Assembly: GCF_024519315.1 (NCBI RefSeq)
Contig: NZ_JANIIC010000004.1
Location: 124,001-188,000 of the forward strand
From: Streptomyces malaysiensis subsp. samsunensis
GTDB lineage: Bacteria > Actinomycetota > Actinomycetes > Streptomycetales > Streptomycetaceae
Direction of reading: 5' to 3'
DNA length: 64,000 bases
The position numbers and the translations under genes were made by a program. Position 1 is the first letter of the stretch; the number at the start of each line of letters is the position of its first letter. The notes below the pieces were generated by a model. It ran no database searches and was not told the DNA's origin. It worked only from the letters and a program-made list of their open reading frames with translations. Positions 44,406 through 53,915 of this stretch are shown piece by piece.

Positions 44406-45317
44406 ATGCCCGAGCGCCAACTGCTCACAAAAGAAGGGGATCCGCCCCCTTCCGAACCGGTGGAGAGCGCCGGATCCGAAGCGGGACGCGCGCCGGTGCC
44501 GGCCTCGTCCCGATCCGCTGTCCTGCGCCGGATCGTCGGCCGGCTGCCTGCCGTCGGTCGTGCGGTCGGCCCCTGGGCCGTACCGCTGCTGGCTCTCGTG
44601 ATCTGGCAGGTCACCGCCCGGACCGGCGTCCTCTCGCCCTCCGTACTGCCCGCTCCCGAGGTGGTGGTACGGGCGGGTTCCGATCTCGCCGCCACCGGCG
44701 AACTCCAGCGCCATATCCTCGCCAGCCTGCGCCGCATCGCGCAGGGGTTCGGGCTGGGCGCGGTCACCGGCCTCGTGCTCGGGTTTCTGGTGGGCATGTC
44801 CAAAATCGCGGACATACTTCTGGACCGCACACTGCAAATGGTCCGCACCATCCCGCATCTGGCCCTGGTGCCGCTGATGATCGCCTGGTTCGGCATCGGC
44901 GAGGAGCCCAAGATCCTTCTCGTGGCGTTGGGCACGTTCTTTCCCATCTACCTGAACACCGTCACCGGTATCCGCGGAGTGGACCCCAAACTGATCCAGC
45001 TCGGCCGCTCCTACGGACTGGGGCGATGGGCCCTGGTGCGGGAGATCGCGGTTCCCGGCGCGATGCCCACCATTCTGGCCGGCATCCGCTACTCCCTGGG
45101 CGTCGCCTGGATCACGCTCGTGATCGCCGAGACCATCTCGGCCGATGACGGAATCGGCTACCTCGCCCAGGACGCGCGCCAGATGCTCCGCACCGACCAG
45201 ATCGTGCTCGCCATCGTGCTGTACGCCTGCGCCGGTCTGCTCGCCGACCTCCTCACCCGGCTCATCGAACGAAGGGTCCTGCGATGGCACCCCAACTACC
45301 GCCGCCCGTCCGCATGA
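44406..45317 (+). CDS. Sulfonate/nitrate/taurine-type ABC transporter permease (SsuC-like)
   Basis: A 303-residue permease with about six membrane helices. FWFGIGEEPKI-type segment (IAWFGIGEEPKILLVALG) and the EAA loop around GRSYGLGRWALVREIAVPGAMP are those of SsuC/TauC. A charged N-terminal extension of about 45 residues precedes the first helix. ATG 44406 follows GAAAGGGAG. Its stop overlaps the ATPase start (ATGA). It imports an organosulfur or similar small anionic compound, judging from the whole operon and leader peptide. Confidence 0.93.
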   Translation: MPERQLLTKEGDPPPSEPVESAGSEAGRAPVPASSRSAVLRRIVGRLPAVGRAVGPWAVPLLALVIWQVTARTGVLSPSVLPAPEVVVRAGSDLAATGELQRHILASLRRIAQGFGLGAVTGLVLGFLVGMSKIADILLDRTLQMVRTIPHLALVPLMIAWFGIGEEPKILLVALGTFFPIYLNTVTGIRGVDPKLIQLGRSYGLGRWALVREIAVPGAMPTILAGIRYSLGVAWITLVIAETISADDGIGYLAQDARQMLRTDQIVLAIVLYACAGLLADLLTRLIERRVLRWHPNYRRPSA

Positions 45318-46063
45318 CGCCTCCTCACGCTTCGCGGGGTGCCGGGCTTTTGCTCGACTCAGTGGGTCGGCGGTACGGCGATCGGTGGATTCTGGAGAAC
45401 CTCGACCTGGAGATCGAGCCCGGCTCCTTCGTCTCCTTCCTCGGCCCCAGTGGCGTCGGCAAGAGCACACTGCTGCGGATCATCGCGGGCCTCGAACAGC
45501 CCAGCACAGGCAGTGTCACCCTGCGCGGAAGCGGACCGGAGCCCGTCACAGCCCGCATGATGTTCCAGGAGGACCGGCTGCTGCCCTGGCGCAGCGTCGA
45601 GGACAACGTCCAGCTGGGCGTCAACGGCCGCGGGTACGAGGCGCGTTCGCTGCTGCGGGCCGTCGGCCTGGACGGCCGGGGAAGCGTCTGGCCGGCCGAA
45701 CTGTCCGGAGGGCAGAAGCAGCGAGTCGCCCTCGCCCGTGCCTTGCTGCACCACCCTGAACTCCTGCTCCTGGACGAGCCGTTCGGCGCACTGGACGCCA
45801 TCACCCGGATCAAAATGCAGCAACTCGTGGAACGGCTCTGGCTGGACCAGCCGCGCACCGTCCTGCTCGTCACCCATGACGTGGAGGAAGCGCTCGTGCT
45901 CTCCGACCGCGTACTGGTCCTGGCGGCCGGCTCGATCGGACGAGACCTGAGGGTCGACCTTCCTCGCGGGGATCGACGCGGACACCCCCGCCTCGTGGCC
46001 TGGAAGGAGGAGATCCTCCAGGACCTGCTCGAACCCGCGTCCGCCGGCACCGGAGCCGGCTGA
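45314..46063 (+). CDS. Sulfonate-type ABC transporter ATP-binding protein (SsuB-like)
   Basis: A 249-residue ATPase: Walker A GPSGVGKST, Q-loop MMFQEDRLLPW, signature LSGGQKQR, Walker B LLLLDEPFGALD and switch VTHDVEEAL. This is the SsuB/TauB/SsuB-nitrate class. ATG 45314 is preferred over the ATG ten codons upstream because it forms a 4-base ATGA overlap with the permease stop. It powers uptake with the permease at 44406 and the binding protein at 46171. Confidence 0.94.
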   Translation: MTPPHASRGAGLLLDSVGRRYGDRWILENLDLEIEPGSFVSFLGPSGVGKSTLLRIIAGLEQPSTGSVTLRGSGPEPVTARMMFQEDRLLPWRSVEDNVQLGVNGRGYEARSLLRAVGLDGRGSVWPAELSGGQKQRVALARALLHHPELLLLDEPFGALDAITRIKMQQLVERLWLDQPRTVLLVTHDVEEALVLSDRVLVLAAGSIGRDLRVDLPRGDRRGHPRLVAWKEEILQDLLEPASAGTGAG

Positions 46064-46170
46064 ATCAGCCCGGAAACCGGCTGCGGACCGGCTGCCCCCG
46101 ACCCAGCCCCGCAGCCCCCGTACCCCATACCCCCCGTACCGCGTCCCCGTGGAAGGCCAAGGACCTCACC

Positions 46171-47295
46171 ATGCCCAGACTCCGTCGTATCACGTCCCGC
46201 TCCGCCACCCCCACGACTGCTGTCGACGGACTCTCGCGCCGTGGACTCCTCGCCCTTGGCGGCCTCGCCGCCCTCACCCCCGCCCTCGCGGCATGCGGTG
46301 CGGACAAGACCGCCGCACCGGAGAACAAGCCGCTCGCGGACGGAGTGCCCCAAAAGCTCCGCTTCGCGGTCATCGGAAGCGGCAGGACCGGCATACCCGC
46401 GGCCCTCCGTTACAAGATGAACGGCGTGAACCTCGGCAAGACGCTCGGCGGCACGACCGTCTCCTGGCCGTCGGGGTTCACCGCCTCCCTGCCCGTCATG
46501 GAGGCTTTCAAGGCCGGAAGCGTCGACTTCTCCTTCGCGACCGCCACCGCCGTGGCCTACGCGGTCGGCGGCGACGTCCCCATCGTGCCGCTCGCCGCTT
46601 ACCCGCTGCCCGGCACCGAGGTCGAGATCCTCGTGCCGCGCGGCTCGGCCATCCGCGGTGCCGCGGACCTCAAGGGCAGGCGGATCGCCGACCAGAAGGG
46701 CACGACCGGCACCTATAGCCTCATCAAGTACCTGGAGACGGCCGGACTGCGGCTGGACGATATCGACTACGTCAACCTGCCCGCCGCCGACGCGGAGTCC
46801 GCGTTCGCCAACGGCAAGGTCGACGCCTGGATCAGCTGGCAGCCCGCGATCGGCCTGGCCAAGGCCCGGCACAAGGCGCGCAGCCTGCCCGGCGTCAAGA
46901 CGTACGACTACAGCTTCTACGTGGCCAGCGAGTCATTTGTGAAGGACTATCCCGAAGCGGTGGCGAAGACCGTGCGCGCCGTCCGCGACGCGCAGCGCGG
47001 CATCAACAGGTCGCCCGAGAAGAGCGTCGAGTTCTTCGACCGCATCGGCGGCTTCGGCTCGGCGGATGTGGAGCGCGACGTCTACCTGGACCTGACCCGT
47101 AGGAAGCTCCTGTCCGACTCGAACGCCGACGCCCTCGCGGCGGTCGACGGCAAGGCGATCGGGAGCACCCAGGATCTCGCCGACAACTTCCATGCCCTGG
47201 GCGTCTACCCGTCCAAGATCGACGTGGCCGGGTTCCTGCGCGACACCCGCTTCGATTCCATCAGAAAGACGGTGGCCGCCGAACTGGGGAAGTGA
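46171..47295 (+). CDS. Sulfonate-type ABC transporter substrate-binding lipoprotein (SsuA-like), Tat signal
   Basis: A 374-residue binding protein. The N-terminus carries a twin-arginine signal (SRRGLLAL, residues 22-29) ending in lipobox LAAC with C42, so it is probably exported folded by Tat and lipidated. The mature part has SsuA/NMT1 segments: SVDFSFATATAVAYA, LKGRRIADQKGTTGTYSLIKYLE and GKVDAWISWQPAIGLAKA. ATG 46171 is preceded by GGAAGGCCAAGGA. It delivers the ligand to the SsuCB-like pair upstream. Confidence 0.93.
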   Translation: MPRLRRITSRSATPTTAVDGLSRRGLLALGGLAALTPALAACGADKTAAPENKPLADGVPQKLRFAVIGSGRTGIPAALRYKMNGVNLGKTLGGTTVSWPSGFTASLPVMEAFKAGSVDFSFATATAVAYAVGGDVPIVPLAAYPLPGTEVEILVPRGSAIRGAADLKGRRIADQKGTTGTYSLIKYLETAGLRLDDIDYVNLPAADAESAFANGKVDAWISWQPAIGLAKARHKARSLPGVKTYDYSFYVASESFVKDYPEAVAKTVRAVRDAQRGINRSPEKSVEFFDRIGGFGSADVERDVYLDLTRRKLLSDSNADALAAVDGKAIGSTQDLADNFHALGVYPSKIDVAGFLRDTRFDSIRKTVAAELGK

Positions 47296-47353
47296 CCCCG
47301 GCACCGATCCCGGACAGTCCACGGCCGCGTAACCCTCAGGCAGGAAGACCCCG

Positions 47354-48718
47354 ATGAACAGCTCCCGGAACCATACGAACCACATGCATCTGGCCGCCTT
47401 CGTGACCGCGGGTCCCGGTCGGCCCGGCGGCTGGCGCCACCCGGCCGCGGACCGGAACTGGCTGTCCGCGTCCCATTACCAGCACATCGGCAGGGTGCTC
47501 GAAGAGGGCAAGTTCGACCTGATGTTCTTCGCGGACATCCTGTCCGTACCGGACCGCCTCGGCAACAGCATGGACAGCCAGCTCCGGTACGGATCGCTCG
47601 GGTCCCTGCGCCTCGACCCGACCCCCATCCTGGCGTCGATCGCGGCCGTCACCGACCACATCGGCCTGGCCGCCACCGTCTCCACCAGTTACCTGGAACC
47701 GTTCCCGGTGGCACGTTCGTTCGCGACGACCGATCACATCAGCGACGGCCGTGCCGCTTGGAACGTGGTCACTTCCTTCCAGGATTCCGAAGCGCGCAAC
47801 TTCGGCAACGATCGTCACATCGACCGGGACAAGCGCTATGAGCGGGCCGACGAGTTCCTCGAAGTGGCCTGCAAGCTGTGGGACAGCTGGGAGGACGACG
47901 CTCTCGTCCTCGACCCGGACACCCCGCTGTTCGCCGAACCCGAGCGGGTGCATCACATCGACCACGAGGGGGAGTGGTTCAGCGTCCGAGGCCCGCTCAA
48001 CGTCGCGCGTCCGCCGCAGGGCTACCCGGTGATCATCCAGGCCGGTGCCTCACCCAAGGGGCGTGACTTCGCGGCCCGTTGGTCGGACGTCATCTTCTGT
48101 AGCCACGCCTCGCTCGAGTCGGCCCGTGAGTTCTACCAGGACATCAAGGACCGCGCCGAGCGTCATGGCCGCCGCCCCGAGGACGTCAAGATCCTGCCGA
48201 TGGCGACTCCCGTCATCGGCCCCACCACCGAGGCGGCACAGCGGTCCGCGGACGAACTGGCCGACCTGGTACCGCCGTTGGCCGGGCTGTCGACTCTGGC
48301 CTACCACTTGGACGTCGACCTCTCGGGTCTCCCGCTCGACGAACCGCTGCCCGATGTGGATGTTCCCGGTGTCCAGGGCCACTACAAGGAGGTTGTTGAG
48401 ATGACTCGGCGCGAGGGCCTGACGCTGCGGGAGCTGGGCAAGCGCTATGGCGGTCGCGTCGAGGGCACTTTCGTCGGCACCGCCGCCGAGGTCGCCGACG
48501 GCATGGAGCGTTGGTTCACCGAAGGCGCCTGCGACGGTTTCACCGTGGGTGCCGTCCACACGCCGGGCGCCTTCGAGGACTTCGCTCGTCAGGTGGTGCC
48601 GGAACTCCAGCGACGGGGCGTGTTCCGGACCGAGTACGAAGGCGGGACGCTGCGCGACAACCTGGGCCTGGAGCGCCCTGCGGCCGGAGCGTGGCGCAGC
48701 CGCCGTCACGGCGTATGA
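47354..48718 (+). CDS. LLM-class flavin monooxygenase (NtaA/SnaA/DszA/SoxA family)
   Basis: A 454-residue FMNH2-dependent monooxygenase. Segments YQHIGRVLEEGKFDLMFFAD, TVSTSYLEPFPVARSFAT, SDGRAAWNVVTSFQD and QAGASPKGRDFAARWSD are the family hallmarks. Members oxidise dibenzothiophene sulfone, nitrilotriacetate, pristinamycin intermediates or organosulfur compounds, using FMNH2 from a separate reductase; none is encoded nearby. Behind a sulfonate-type importer and a cysteine leader peptide, desulfurisation is the likely role. ATG 47354 follows GGAAG. Confidence 0.93.
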   Translation: MNSSRNHTNHMHLAAFVTAGPGRPGGWRHPAADRNWLSASHYQHIGRVLEEGKFDLMFFADILSVPDRLGNSMDSQLRYGSLGSLRLDPTPILASIAAVTDHIGLAATVSTSYLEPFPVARSFATTDHISDGRAAWNVVTSFQDSEARNFGNDRHIDRDKRYERADEFLEVACKLWDSWEDDALVLDPDTPLFAEPERVHHIDHEGEWFSVRGPLNVARPPQGYPVIIQAGASPKGRDFAARWSDVIFCSHASLESAREFYQDIKDRAERHGRRPEDVKILPMATPVIGPTTEAAQRSADELADLVPPLAGLSTLAYHLDVDLSGLPLDEPLPDVDVPGVQGHYKEVVEMTRREGLTLRELGKRYGGRVEGTFVGTAAEVADGMERWFTEGACDGFTVGAVHTPGAFEDFARQVVPELQRRGVFRTEYEGGTLRDNLGLERPAAGAWRSRRHGV

Positions 48719-48797
48719 CCCACGACCGGTGTGGGCGCGGGCACCGACCTGCGCCCGCTCCGCCTCCTCTCGACGACCATAAGGAAGACCACGGACG

Positions 48798-49220
48798 ATG
48801 ACGACCGCAGGCCAGAGCACAAGCATCAGCGGCCGGAGCACGGACACCCTGGGCCGGTTCCTGGTGACCGCACGCGGCAACCACTTCGTCTCCGACGCGC
48901 GAACCGGGCCGGCGGAGGCGGTTCAGGCGGGAGAGCTGCTGCTGGCGTCTCTCGCGTCCTGCTCCCTGAGCAACATCCAACTCCACGCACAGGAACGGGC
49001 ATCGGGCCTGACCGGCGGGCAGGCTCACGTCAGCTACGAACGTGATGCCGAGGACCCCACCCGGTATGCCTGGATCCGTCTCGAACTGCGGCTGAGCGGG
49101 GTCACCCAGGAGGAGGCCGCCACCTTGACCGAGCTGTTCACCGGCAGCTGTCCCATCTACAACACGCTGCGCCGGGGCGGGAACGTCCTGATCGCCGTCC
49201 GCACCGACCTCCCCGCCTGA
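48798..49220 (+). CDS. OsmC family peroxiredoxin-like protein
   Basis: A 140-residue OsmC/Ohr-type protein with two redox cysteines, C55 (LLASLASCSLSNI) and C118 (LFTGSCPIYNTL), at the family positions. OsmC proteins reduce organic hydroperoxides or handle sulfur oxidation products; many sulfonate operons of actinobacteria include one. It begins about 80 bp after the monooxygenase, with GGAAG before the ATG, and closes the operon at a hairpin. Likely cytoplasmic protection during flavin-dependent oxidation. Confidence 0.92.
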   Translation: MTTAGQSTSISGRSTDTLGRFLVTARGNHFVSDARTGPAEAVQAGELLLASLASCSLSNIQLHAQERASGLTGGQAHVSYERDAEDPTRYAWIRLELRLSGVTQEEAATLTELFTGSCPIYNTLRRGGNVLIAVRTDLPA

Positions 49221-49260
49221 GCCTCCTCCGTTCCCACGGACCGGACACTGACGGTGTGAC

Positions 49261-49313
49261 CTCGCGGGCAAGCCCTGCCGGGCCCTTCACCGCTGTGTCG
49301 GCGGGCCCGCGAG
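49261..49313. terminator. Hairpin between convergent OsmC and methyltransferase genes
   Basis: CTCGCGGGC (49261-49269) pairs with GCCCGCGAG (49305-49313), a 9-bp stem around a 35-nt loop that itself contains GC-rich complementary parts. It stands midway between two convergent stop codons (49220 and 49336), the place expected for a bidirectional terminator. Confidence 0.6.
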
Positions 49314-49335
49314 CCCATCATGGGTGAGGGGGCGA

Positions 49336-50172
49336 TTATGGCTTGATGCCGACACCGGCCCACAGGCTGACGTCGGCGTCGCTCGGCGCCGGGCCGTCCT
49401 CCCGGTCCGCTCCGCCGTCCTCGGTGGCCGGCCGCCAGCGGTGGCCGACGACGATACCCGGCTCGATCAGGTCGAGACCGGCGAAGAAGTCCGTCACGGC
49501 CGCTTTGTCGCGGAACTGCACCGGCGTTCCGGCCTGGTTGTAGATGTCGGTGACCTTCTGCCAGGTCTCGGGGTCGAAGTCCGGTGTGCAGTGGCTCAGC
49601 GCGAGGGCGCTGCCCGAGGGCAGCGCGTCCATCAGACGGCGGACGATCCCGTGCGCGTCCTGGGCGTCGGTGACGAAGTGCATGAGCGCGTTCAGGCTGA
49701 GGACCACGGGCCTGGTGAGGTCCAGCGTCTCGCTGAGCTCGGGGGACCGGAGTATGGTGTCGGGTTCGTTGACATCCGCCCTGATGTAGTCGGTGCGGCC
49801 CTCCGCGGAGCTGTTGAGCAGGGTCTGCGCGTGAACGAGGACGATCGGGTCGTTGTCCACGTAGACGATCCGGGCGTCGGGCGCCACGGATTGCGCCACC
49901 TCGTGCAGATTGGGCTTGGTCGGAATGCCGGTGCCGATGTCGAGCCACTGCCGGATGCCGTGGTCCCGGGCGAGCACACGCGTGGCGCGGTGCATGAACG
50001 CACGGTTCTCCCTGGCGCATACGAAGATGGCGGGGTAGGAGGCCGCGACCCTGGCGGCGGCCTCCCGGTCCGCCTCGTAATTGTCCTTCCCGCCCAGGTA
50101 GAAGTCGTACATGCGGGCGGAGTGCGCCTTGTCCGTTCGCAGGTTCAAGGCATTGGGCAGTTCGTGAGTCAT
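49336..50172 (-). CDS. DUF574-type SAM-dependent methyltransferase
   Basis: A 278-residue member of the actinobacterial DUF574 family (Methyltransf_19). The start ARMYDFYLGGKDNYEADREAA is the family signature; WLDIGTGIPTKPNLHEVAQ is the SAM motif and VVGHRWRPA the C-terminal mark. The biochemical substrate of the family is mostly unknown; Streptomyces genomes carry dozens of copies. ATG 50172 has GGAG nearby. It is a single gene, convergent with the OsmC operon. Confidence 0.93.
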   Translation of the reverse strand: MTHELPNALNLRTDKAHSARMYDFYLGGKDNYEADREAAARVAASYPAIFVCARENRAFMHRATRVLARDHGIRQWLDIGTGIPTKPNLHEVAQSVAPDARIVYVDNDPIVLVHAQTLLNSSAEGRTDYIRADVNEPDTILRSPELSETLDLTRPVVLSLNALMHFVTDAQDAHGIVRRLMDALPSGSALALSHCTPDFDPETWQKVTDIYNQAGTPVQFRDKAAVTDFFAGLDLIEPGIVVGHRWRPATEDGGADREDGPAPSDADVSLWAGVGIKP

Positions 50173-50388
50173 ACGGGCTCCGAGGTGGGGGTATCGCGCC
50201 CTTGATCGCCAAGTCGCACCGGTCAGGGTAGGCCCTTCCCGGTGGCATATGCGCGAGAGTCGGCCACCGGTGAGCAGGGCAGAACGGTCATCGTCGCGTG
50301 ACGCCTCGGCGGCTCGCGGCCCGGTCCGCGCGCCGCGGAAGCTCATCTCCCCGCTGCCGCATCGCTTGGTCGCGGGCCGGAGCACCGC

Positions 50389-52482
50389 TCAGCGAACGGT
50401 GAACGTCCAGGTCCCGGAGCCGACACGGTACGCCACCGCCTGCTCGCTGACCTGCGTCTTCCTCGCTTCGGCGGGGGCTTGAACATGATGGCCCCCGGTC
50501 GTCAGAGGCACCCGTACCACCGCGCGGCTGTTGGCCGGGATGGTGACGGTCAGCCGCAAGGTGCCCCCAGTCTTCTTCCAACTGCTGGCCACGCGGCCAC
50601 GCACCGTCTCCTGCGCGGCGGACACCTGGTCCAGGGAGGCGGGGATCCGTGGCGCTACCGCGATCTCGCGGTAGCCGGGCTCGGTGGGCCTGATGCCCGC
50701 GAGGACGGTGTAGAGCGAGGTGTTGACGCCGGCGAACATCGCGTGGTCATGGGTCTCCATCGAGGAGCGGTAGAGCCACTGCTCCCAGGTGGTTGTCGCC
50801 CCCTGGGCGAGCTGGAAGCCGAAGCCGGGGTAGGTGCGTTGGTGGAGCATGGTCATCGCCAAGTCGATCCGCCCGACGCGGGCCAGCGCGTCGACCAGGT
50901 AACGGGTGCCGAGGATGCCGGTGTCCACGTGGCTGTCGTCGTGCTCGACGATGGTGCGGGCGAGCCGGTCGCCGACGTCGGCGACCCTGTCGGCGGGCAC
51001 CAGCCCGAACGCCAGCGGCAGGACGCTGGTCACCTGGCGTCCGCTGCCGTACGTATCGCCCGCTTCGTTGAGGAAGCGGGCGTTGAACGCGTCCTTGACG
51101 CGGTCGGCCAGGGCCGCGAAACGGCGCGCGTCCTGCCGGTGCCCGAGAACTCCCGCGGCCTTCGCCACCGCCTGGGCCTGCTGGTAGGAGAGGGCGGTGT
51201 TGACCAGGGAGACCTCGCTGGTGCAGTCCCCGGCGGTCGGGCTGCCCATGCCGTCGTTGGCCTCCGGCCCGTGATCGGGCGGGCACCAGTCGCCGAAGCC
51301 CTTGTCCGCGGGCCAGATGAGCCCGGGAACCCCGGTGGCGTTGCGGTCCACGAACCGCTTCATCTCCGGATAGGCCATCCGCAGCGCGTTCCGGTCGCGG
51401 TACTGCTCGTACAGGGTCCAGGCCAACGTGACCTGACCGCCGGCCATGTCGGGGTACTGCGCCTTGACGTCGTCGGAGGGCAGCGCGGTGCCCGGCGGCA
51501 GGTCCTGAAGATACTTCGCGTAGAAGCCGCCCATGCCGAATTCGCGCGTCGCGGCGTCCCGGTAAGCCTGGACGTCCATGGCCGGAGGGGTGCGCTCGTC
51601 GCGCACCGGCGTATCGGTGGGCGTGCTCATGGAGTTGTTGAGGACGCTCCAGCGGTTGTTCCGCCAGATGCTGTTGAGCACCTCACTGGAGGAGCTGAAG
51701 GTGCCGGTCGACGGCACATCCGCGTGGACGACGCGCGCCCGTACGTCCCCGAGGCCCGCCCTCCCGGGGAAGCCGGTCACCTCCAGATAGCGGAAGCCGT
51801 GGTACGTGAAGCGCGGTTCATAGCTCTCGCGACGGCCCGTCCCCGCGAGGGTGAAGGTGTCGGTCGCCGCGGCATCCCGATTGGTGGCGGTATCCAGCGT
51901 GCCGTCGGCGTTGAGCTCCTCGGCGGTACGCATGGTGGTGCGTGTACCGGCCGCACCCTCGGCACCTCAGGCGCGCCCAACCGGCGATGTTCTGGCCGAA
52001 GTCGTAGACGTAGGTGCCGGGCCGGATCTCGGTCACCTTCCTCGGCCGCAGGGTGTCCACCACTCGGACCGGCGGCATGGTGTTGGACCGCAGTGCGCCC
52101 CGCGGCGCGTCGACCGTGGACACGCTCCGCCAGGAGCGGTCGTCGAAGCCGGACTCGTCCCAGCCGTCCCGCTCCTCCCGGGCGTCATAGGACTCACCGT
52201 CGTACAGGTCATCCGCGGTGATCGGCCCGAGGGACCACTTCCAGGACGGGTCGGTGGTGAGGCGGCGCCGGGTGCCGTCGGTGAAGGTGACGTCGAGCAG
52301 CGCGATCGCCTGCCGCTGACCATCCCAACGGAAGCCGTATGGGCTGAAGTTCTCCCCGTAGCCGTGGCCCAGCCACAGGCCCACGGGCTGCCGGTGACCA
52401 GCGCCGTGGCCAGGAGGAGCGCGGCGGCGCCAAGGGGCGCGAGCACACCTCGGGCAGCTGCGAGTCTGCTGCGTCGGAGCAC
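50389..52482 (-). pseudogene. Alpha-L-rhamnosidase (GH78) remnant with internal deletion and frameshift
   Basis: The 5' end (GTG 52482) encodes a good signal peptide (LAAARGVLAPLGAAALLLA). Right after it, near 52375, the frame changes and similarity jumps to GLWLGHGYGENFSPYGFRW, in the middle of the rhamnosidase N-domain, so some 250 codons are missing. A second single-base frameshift near 51955-51970 separates this from the last 514 codons, which hold the six-helix barrel (DERTPPAMDVQAYRDAA, GDWCPPDHGPEAND, TTWEQWLYRS, HAMFAGVNTSLY). An intact enzyme would be secreted and remove L-rhamnose from glycosides. Two independent breaks make activity unlikely. Confidence 0.82.
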
Positions 52483-52533
52483 GCTGGGACCACCTTCGCA
52501 GTCGGCATCGCCCGGATGCCACCCTCGGGCGAC

Positions 52534-52545
52534 TAAAACGATTCA
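52534..52545. promoter_or_regulatory. LacI/GalR-type operator upstream of rhamnosidase remnant
   Basis: Read on the minus strand, TGAATCGTTTTA matches ten of twelve positions of the LacI-type consensus TGAAACGTTTCA. It lies about 50 bases upstream of the rhamnosidase start in an AT-rich patch, which also contains ATAAC-N7-GTTAT. It may be the old sugar-responsive operator of the now broken gene; it could also affect the divergent lipoprotein gene. Confidence 0.4.
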
Positions 52546-52707
52546 TAACCGGGTTCGTTATAGCAGCGGCAACGAGACGCGGCTAGTGCGGAGTTGGTTC
52601 CCTCCCGCCACTTGGCGCACGACGGTCCTGTGACACCGAACCGTGGGTGTGTGCCGTTGAACCGTGAGCTGCTCCAACCGGCTGCCGCCTCATGTGAGGA
52701 TGTGGCG

Positions 52708-53844
52708 ATGGCATGGCTGAGGAAACCCAGGAGGCGGACGGTCGGGCTCGTGGCCGTGGCGGGCGTGGCACTGGGGATGTCCGCCTGCGGCACGAGCGGC
52801 TTCGACGACGGGGATCCCGGGGATCGCGAGGCGAAGTACAAGCGTGTCATCGAGGACCCCCATCCACGCCCCGCCGATGTCATCGAGGCGGCCGGCGCAC
52901 CCAGCGGTGTGGTCCGCGCGGACGACGGTTCGCTGCTCCTGACGTACGACGCCGGCAATGTCGAGGACGATGAGGGGCCGGCCGCCACCGCGTGGCGCAT
53001 CGTCGGCCCCGGCGGCCGTACGGTCGCCGAGCACGCGGAACACACGGACGCGGAGGCGCCGCCGCCGGAGTTCAAGGGGGTGCGCGGGGGCTTCGTGCGG
53101 GTGCCGCCGGGGGAGGGGAGCGAGGGGGCGTACGTCCTCGACGTACGCGGCAAGCGGCACGAGGTCACCATCACCGGGACCCCGTCGCGCATCCGCCCCG
53201 GCGATGTCCTGCTCGCCGAACTGGAGCCGACCCTCATCTACCGCCCCGCCACGCACACCGTGGCGCCCCCGGCCGGAGTGCCGGACGACGCCATCCGTTT
53301 CGCCGTCGATGAGCGGGGCACGGCCTGGGGCCTGGACCAGCCCCTGACCGAGGACCCCAACCGCGTCGTATGGCAGCGCGACGGTCACACCCTTGGCTCC
53401 ACCGCCGTCCCGAAGCCGTACACGGGAGGCATCCTCGCCGCGCGGGGTGGCACCGCGGCGCTGTCCCTCACCCGGGGCGAGCGGGTGCGGGGTCTGTTGG
53501 TGACGACGGACGGCGGCGGGCACTGGCGGACGGTCCTCGGCGGCGGCATTCCCTGGCGGGACCTGGAGCGTGGCCCGGAGTCGCTGGTCCTGGAACCGCT
53601 CGCGGACGGGCGGCTGCTCGTCGGCGAGGAAGGCGGCCGCTACTGGCTCGCCGACGACCGCGCCAACAGCGCCTTCCACGAGCTGAAGACGCCGGCGAGA
53701 TTCACGTCGCTGACCGTCGACGGCACGACGCTCCACGGCATCGCGGACGCGACGACGGCGACGTACGGCCTGGTGAAGGGCGAGGGGCTCTGGATCTCTC
53801 GCGACGGCGGACACCAGTGGCACCGCCACGAACAGCGCGGATAG
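52708..53844 (+). CDS. Putative lipoprotein with Asp-box (BNR) repeats
   Basis: A 378-residue exported protein. The signal peptide (RKPRRRTVGLVAVAGVALG) ends in MSAC, with likely lipidated C27. The mature region is beta-rich; two segments, TTDGGGHWRTV and SRDGGHQWHRH, fit Asp-box motifs (S/T-x-D-x-G-x-x-W) found in beta-propellers such as sialidases and exo-alpha-glucanase-type proteins. No catalytic set is visible. ATG 52708 has TGAGGA eight bases before it. Divergent from the rhamnosidase remnant; function not known. Confidence 0.82.
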   Translation: MAWLRKPRRRTVGLVAVAGVALGMSACGTSGFDDGDPGDREAKYKRVIEDPHPRPADVIEAAGAPSGVVRADDGSLLLTYDAGNVEDDEGPAATAWRIVGPGGRTVAEHAEHTDAEAPPPEFKGVRGGFVRVPPGEGSEGAYVLDVRGKRHEVTITGTPSRIRPGDVLLAELEPTLIYRPATHTVAPPAGVPDDAIRFAVDERGTAWGLDQPLTEDPNRVVWQRDGHTLGSTAVPKPYTGGILAARGGTAALSLTRGERVRGLLVTTDGGGHWRTVLGGGIPWRDLERGPESLVLEPLADGRLLVGEEGGRYWLADDRANSAFHELKTPARFTSLTVDGTTLHGIADATTATYGLVKGEGLWISRDGGHQWHRHEQRG

Positions 53845-53915
53845 CGGTGGGGGACGGCCGGACGCCGGGGTCCGGCCGCACCACCCCCTCGCCGTGCTCA
53901 GCGCGGGCCGGCCCG

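Noticed and set aside
52708..53844. Calling the lipoprotein an active sialidase because of its Asp-boxes
   Set aside because: Asp-boxes are structural and occur in many propellers; the arginine triad and tyrosine nucleophile of sialidases are not recognisable.
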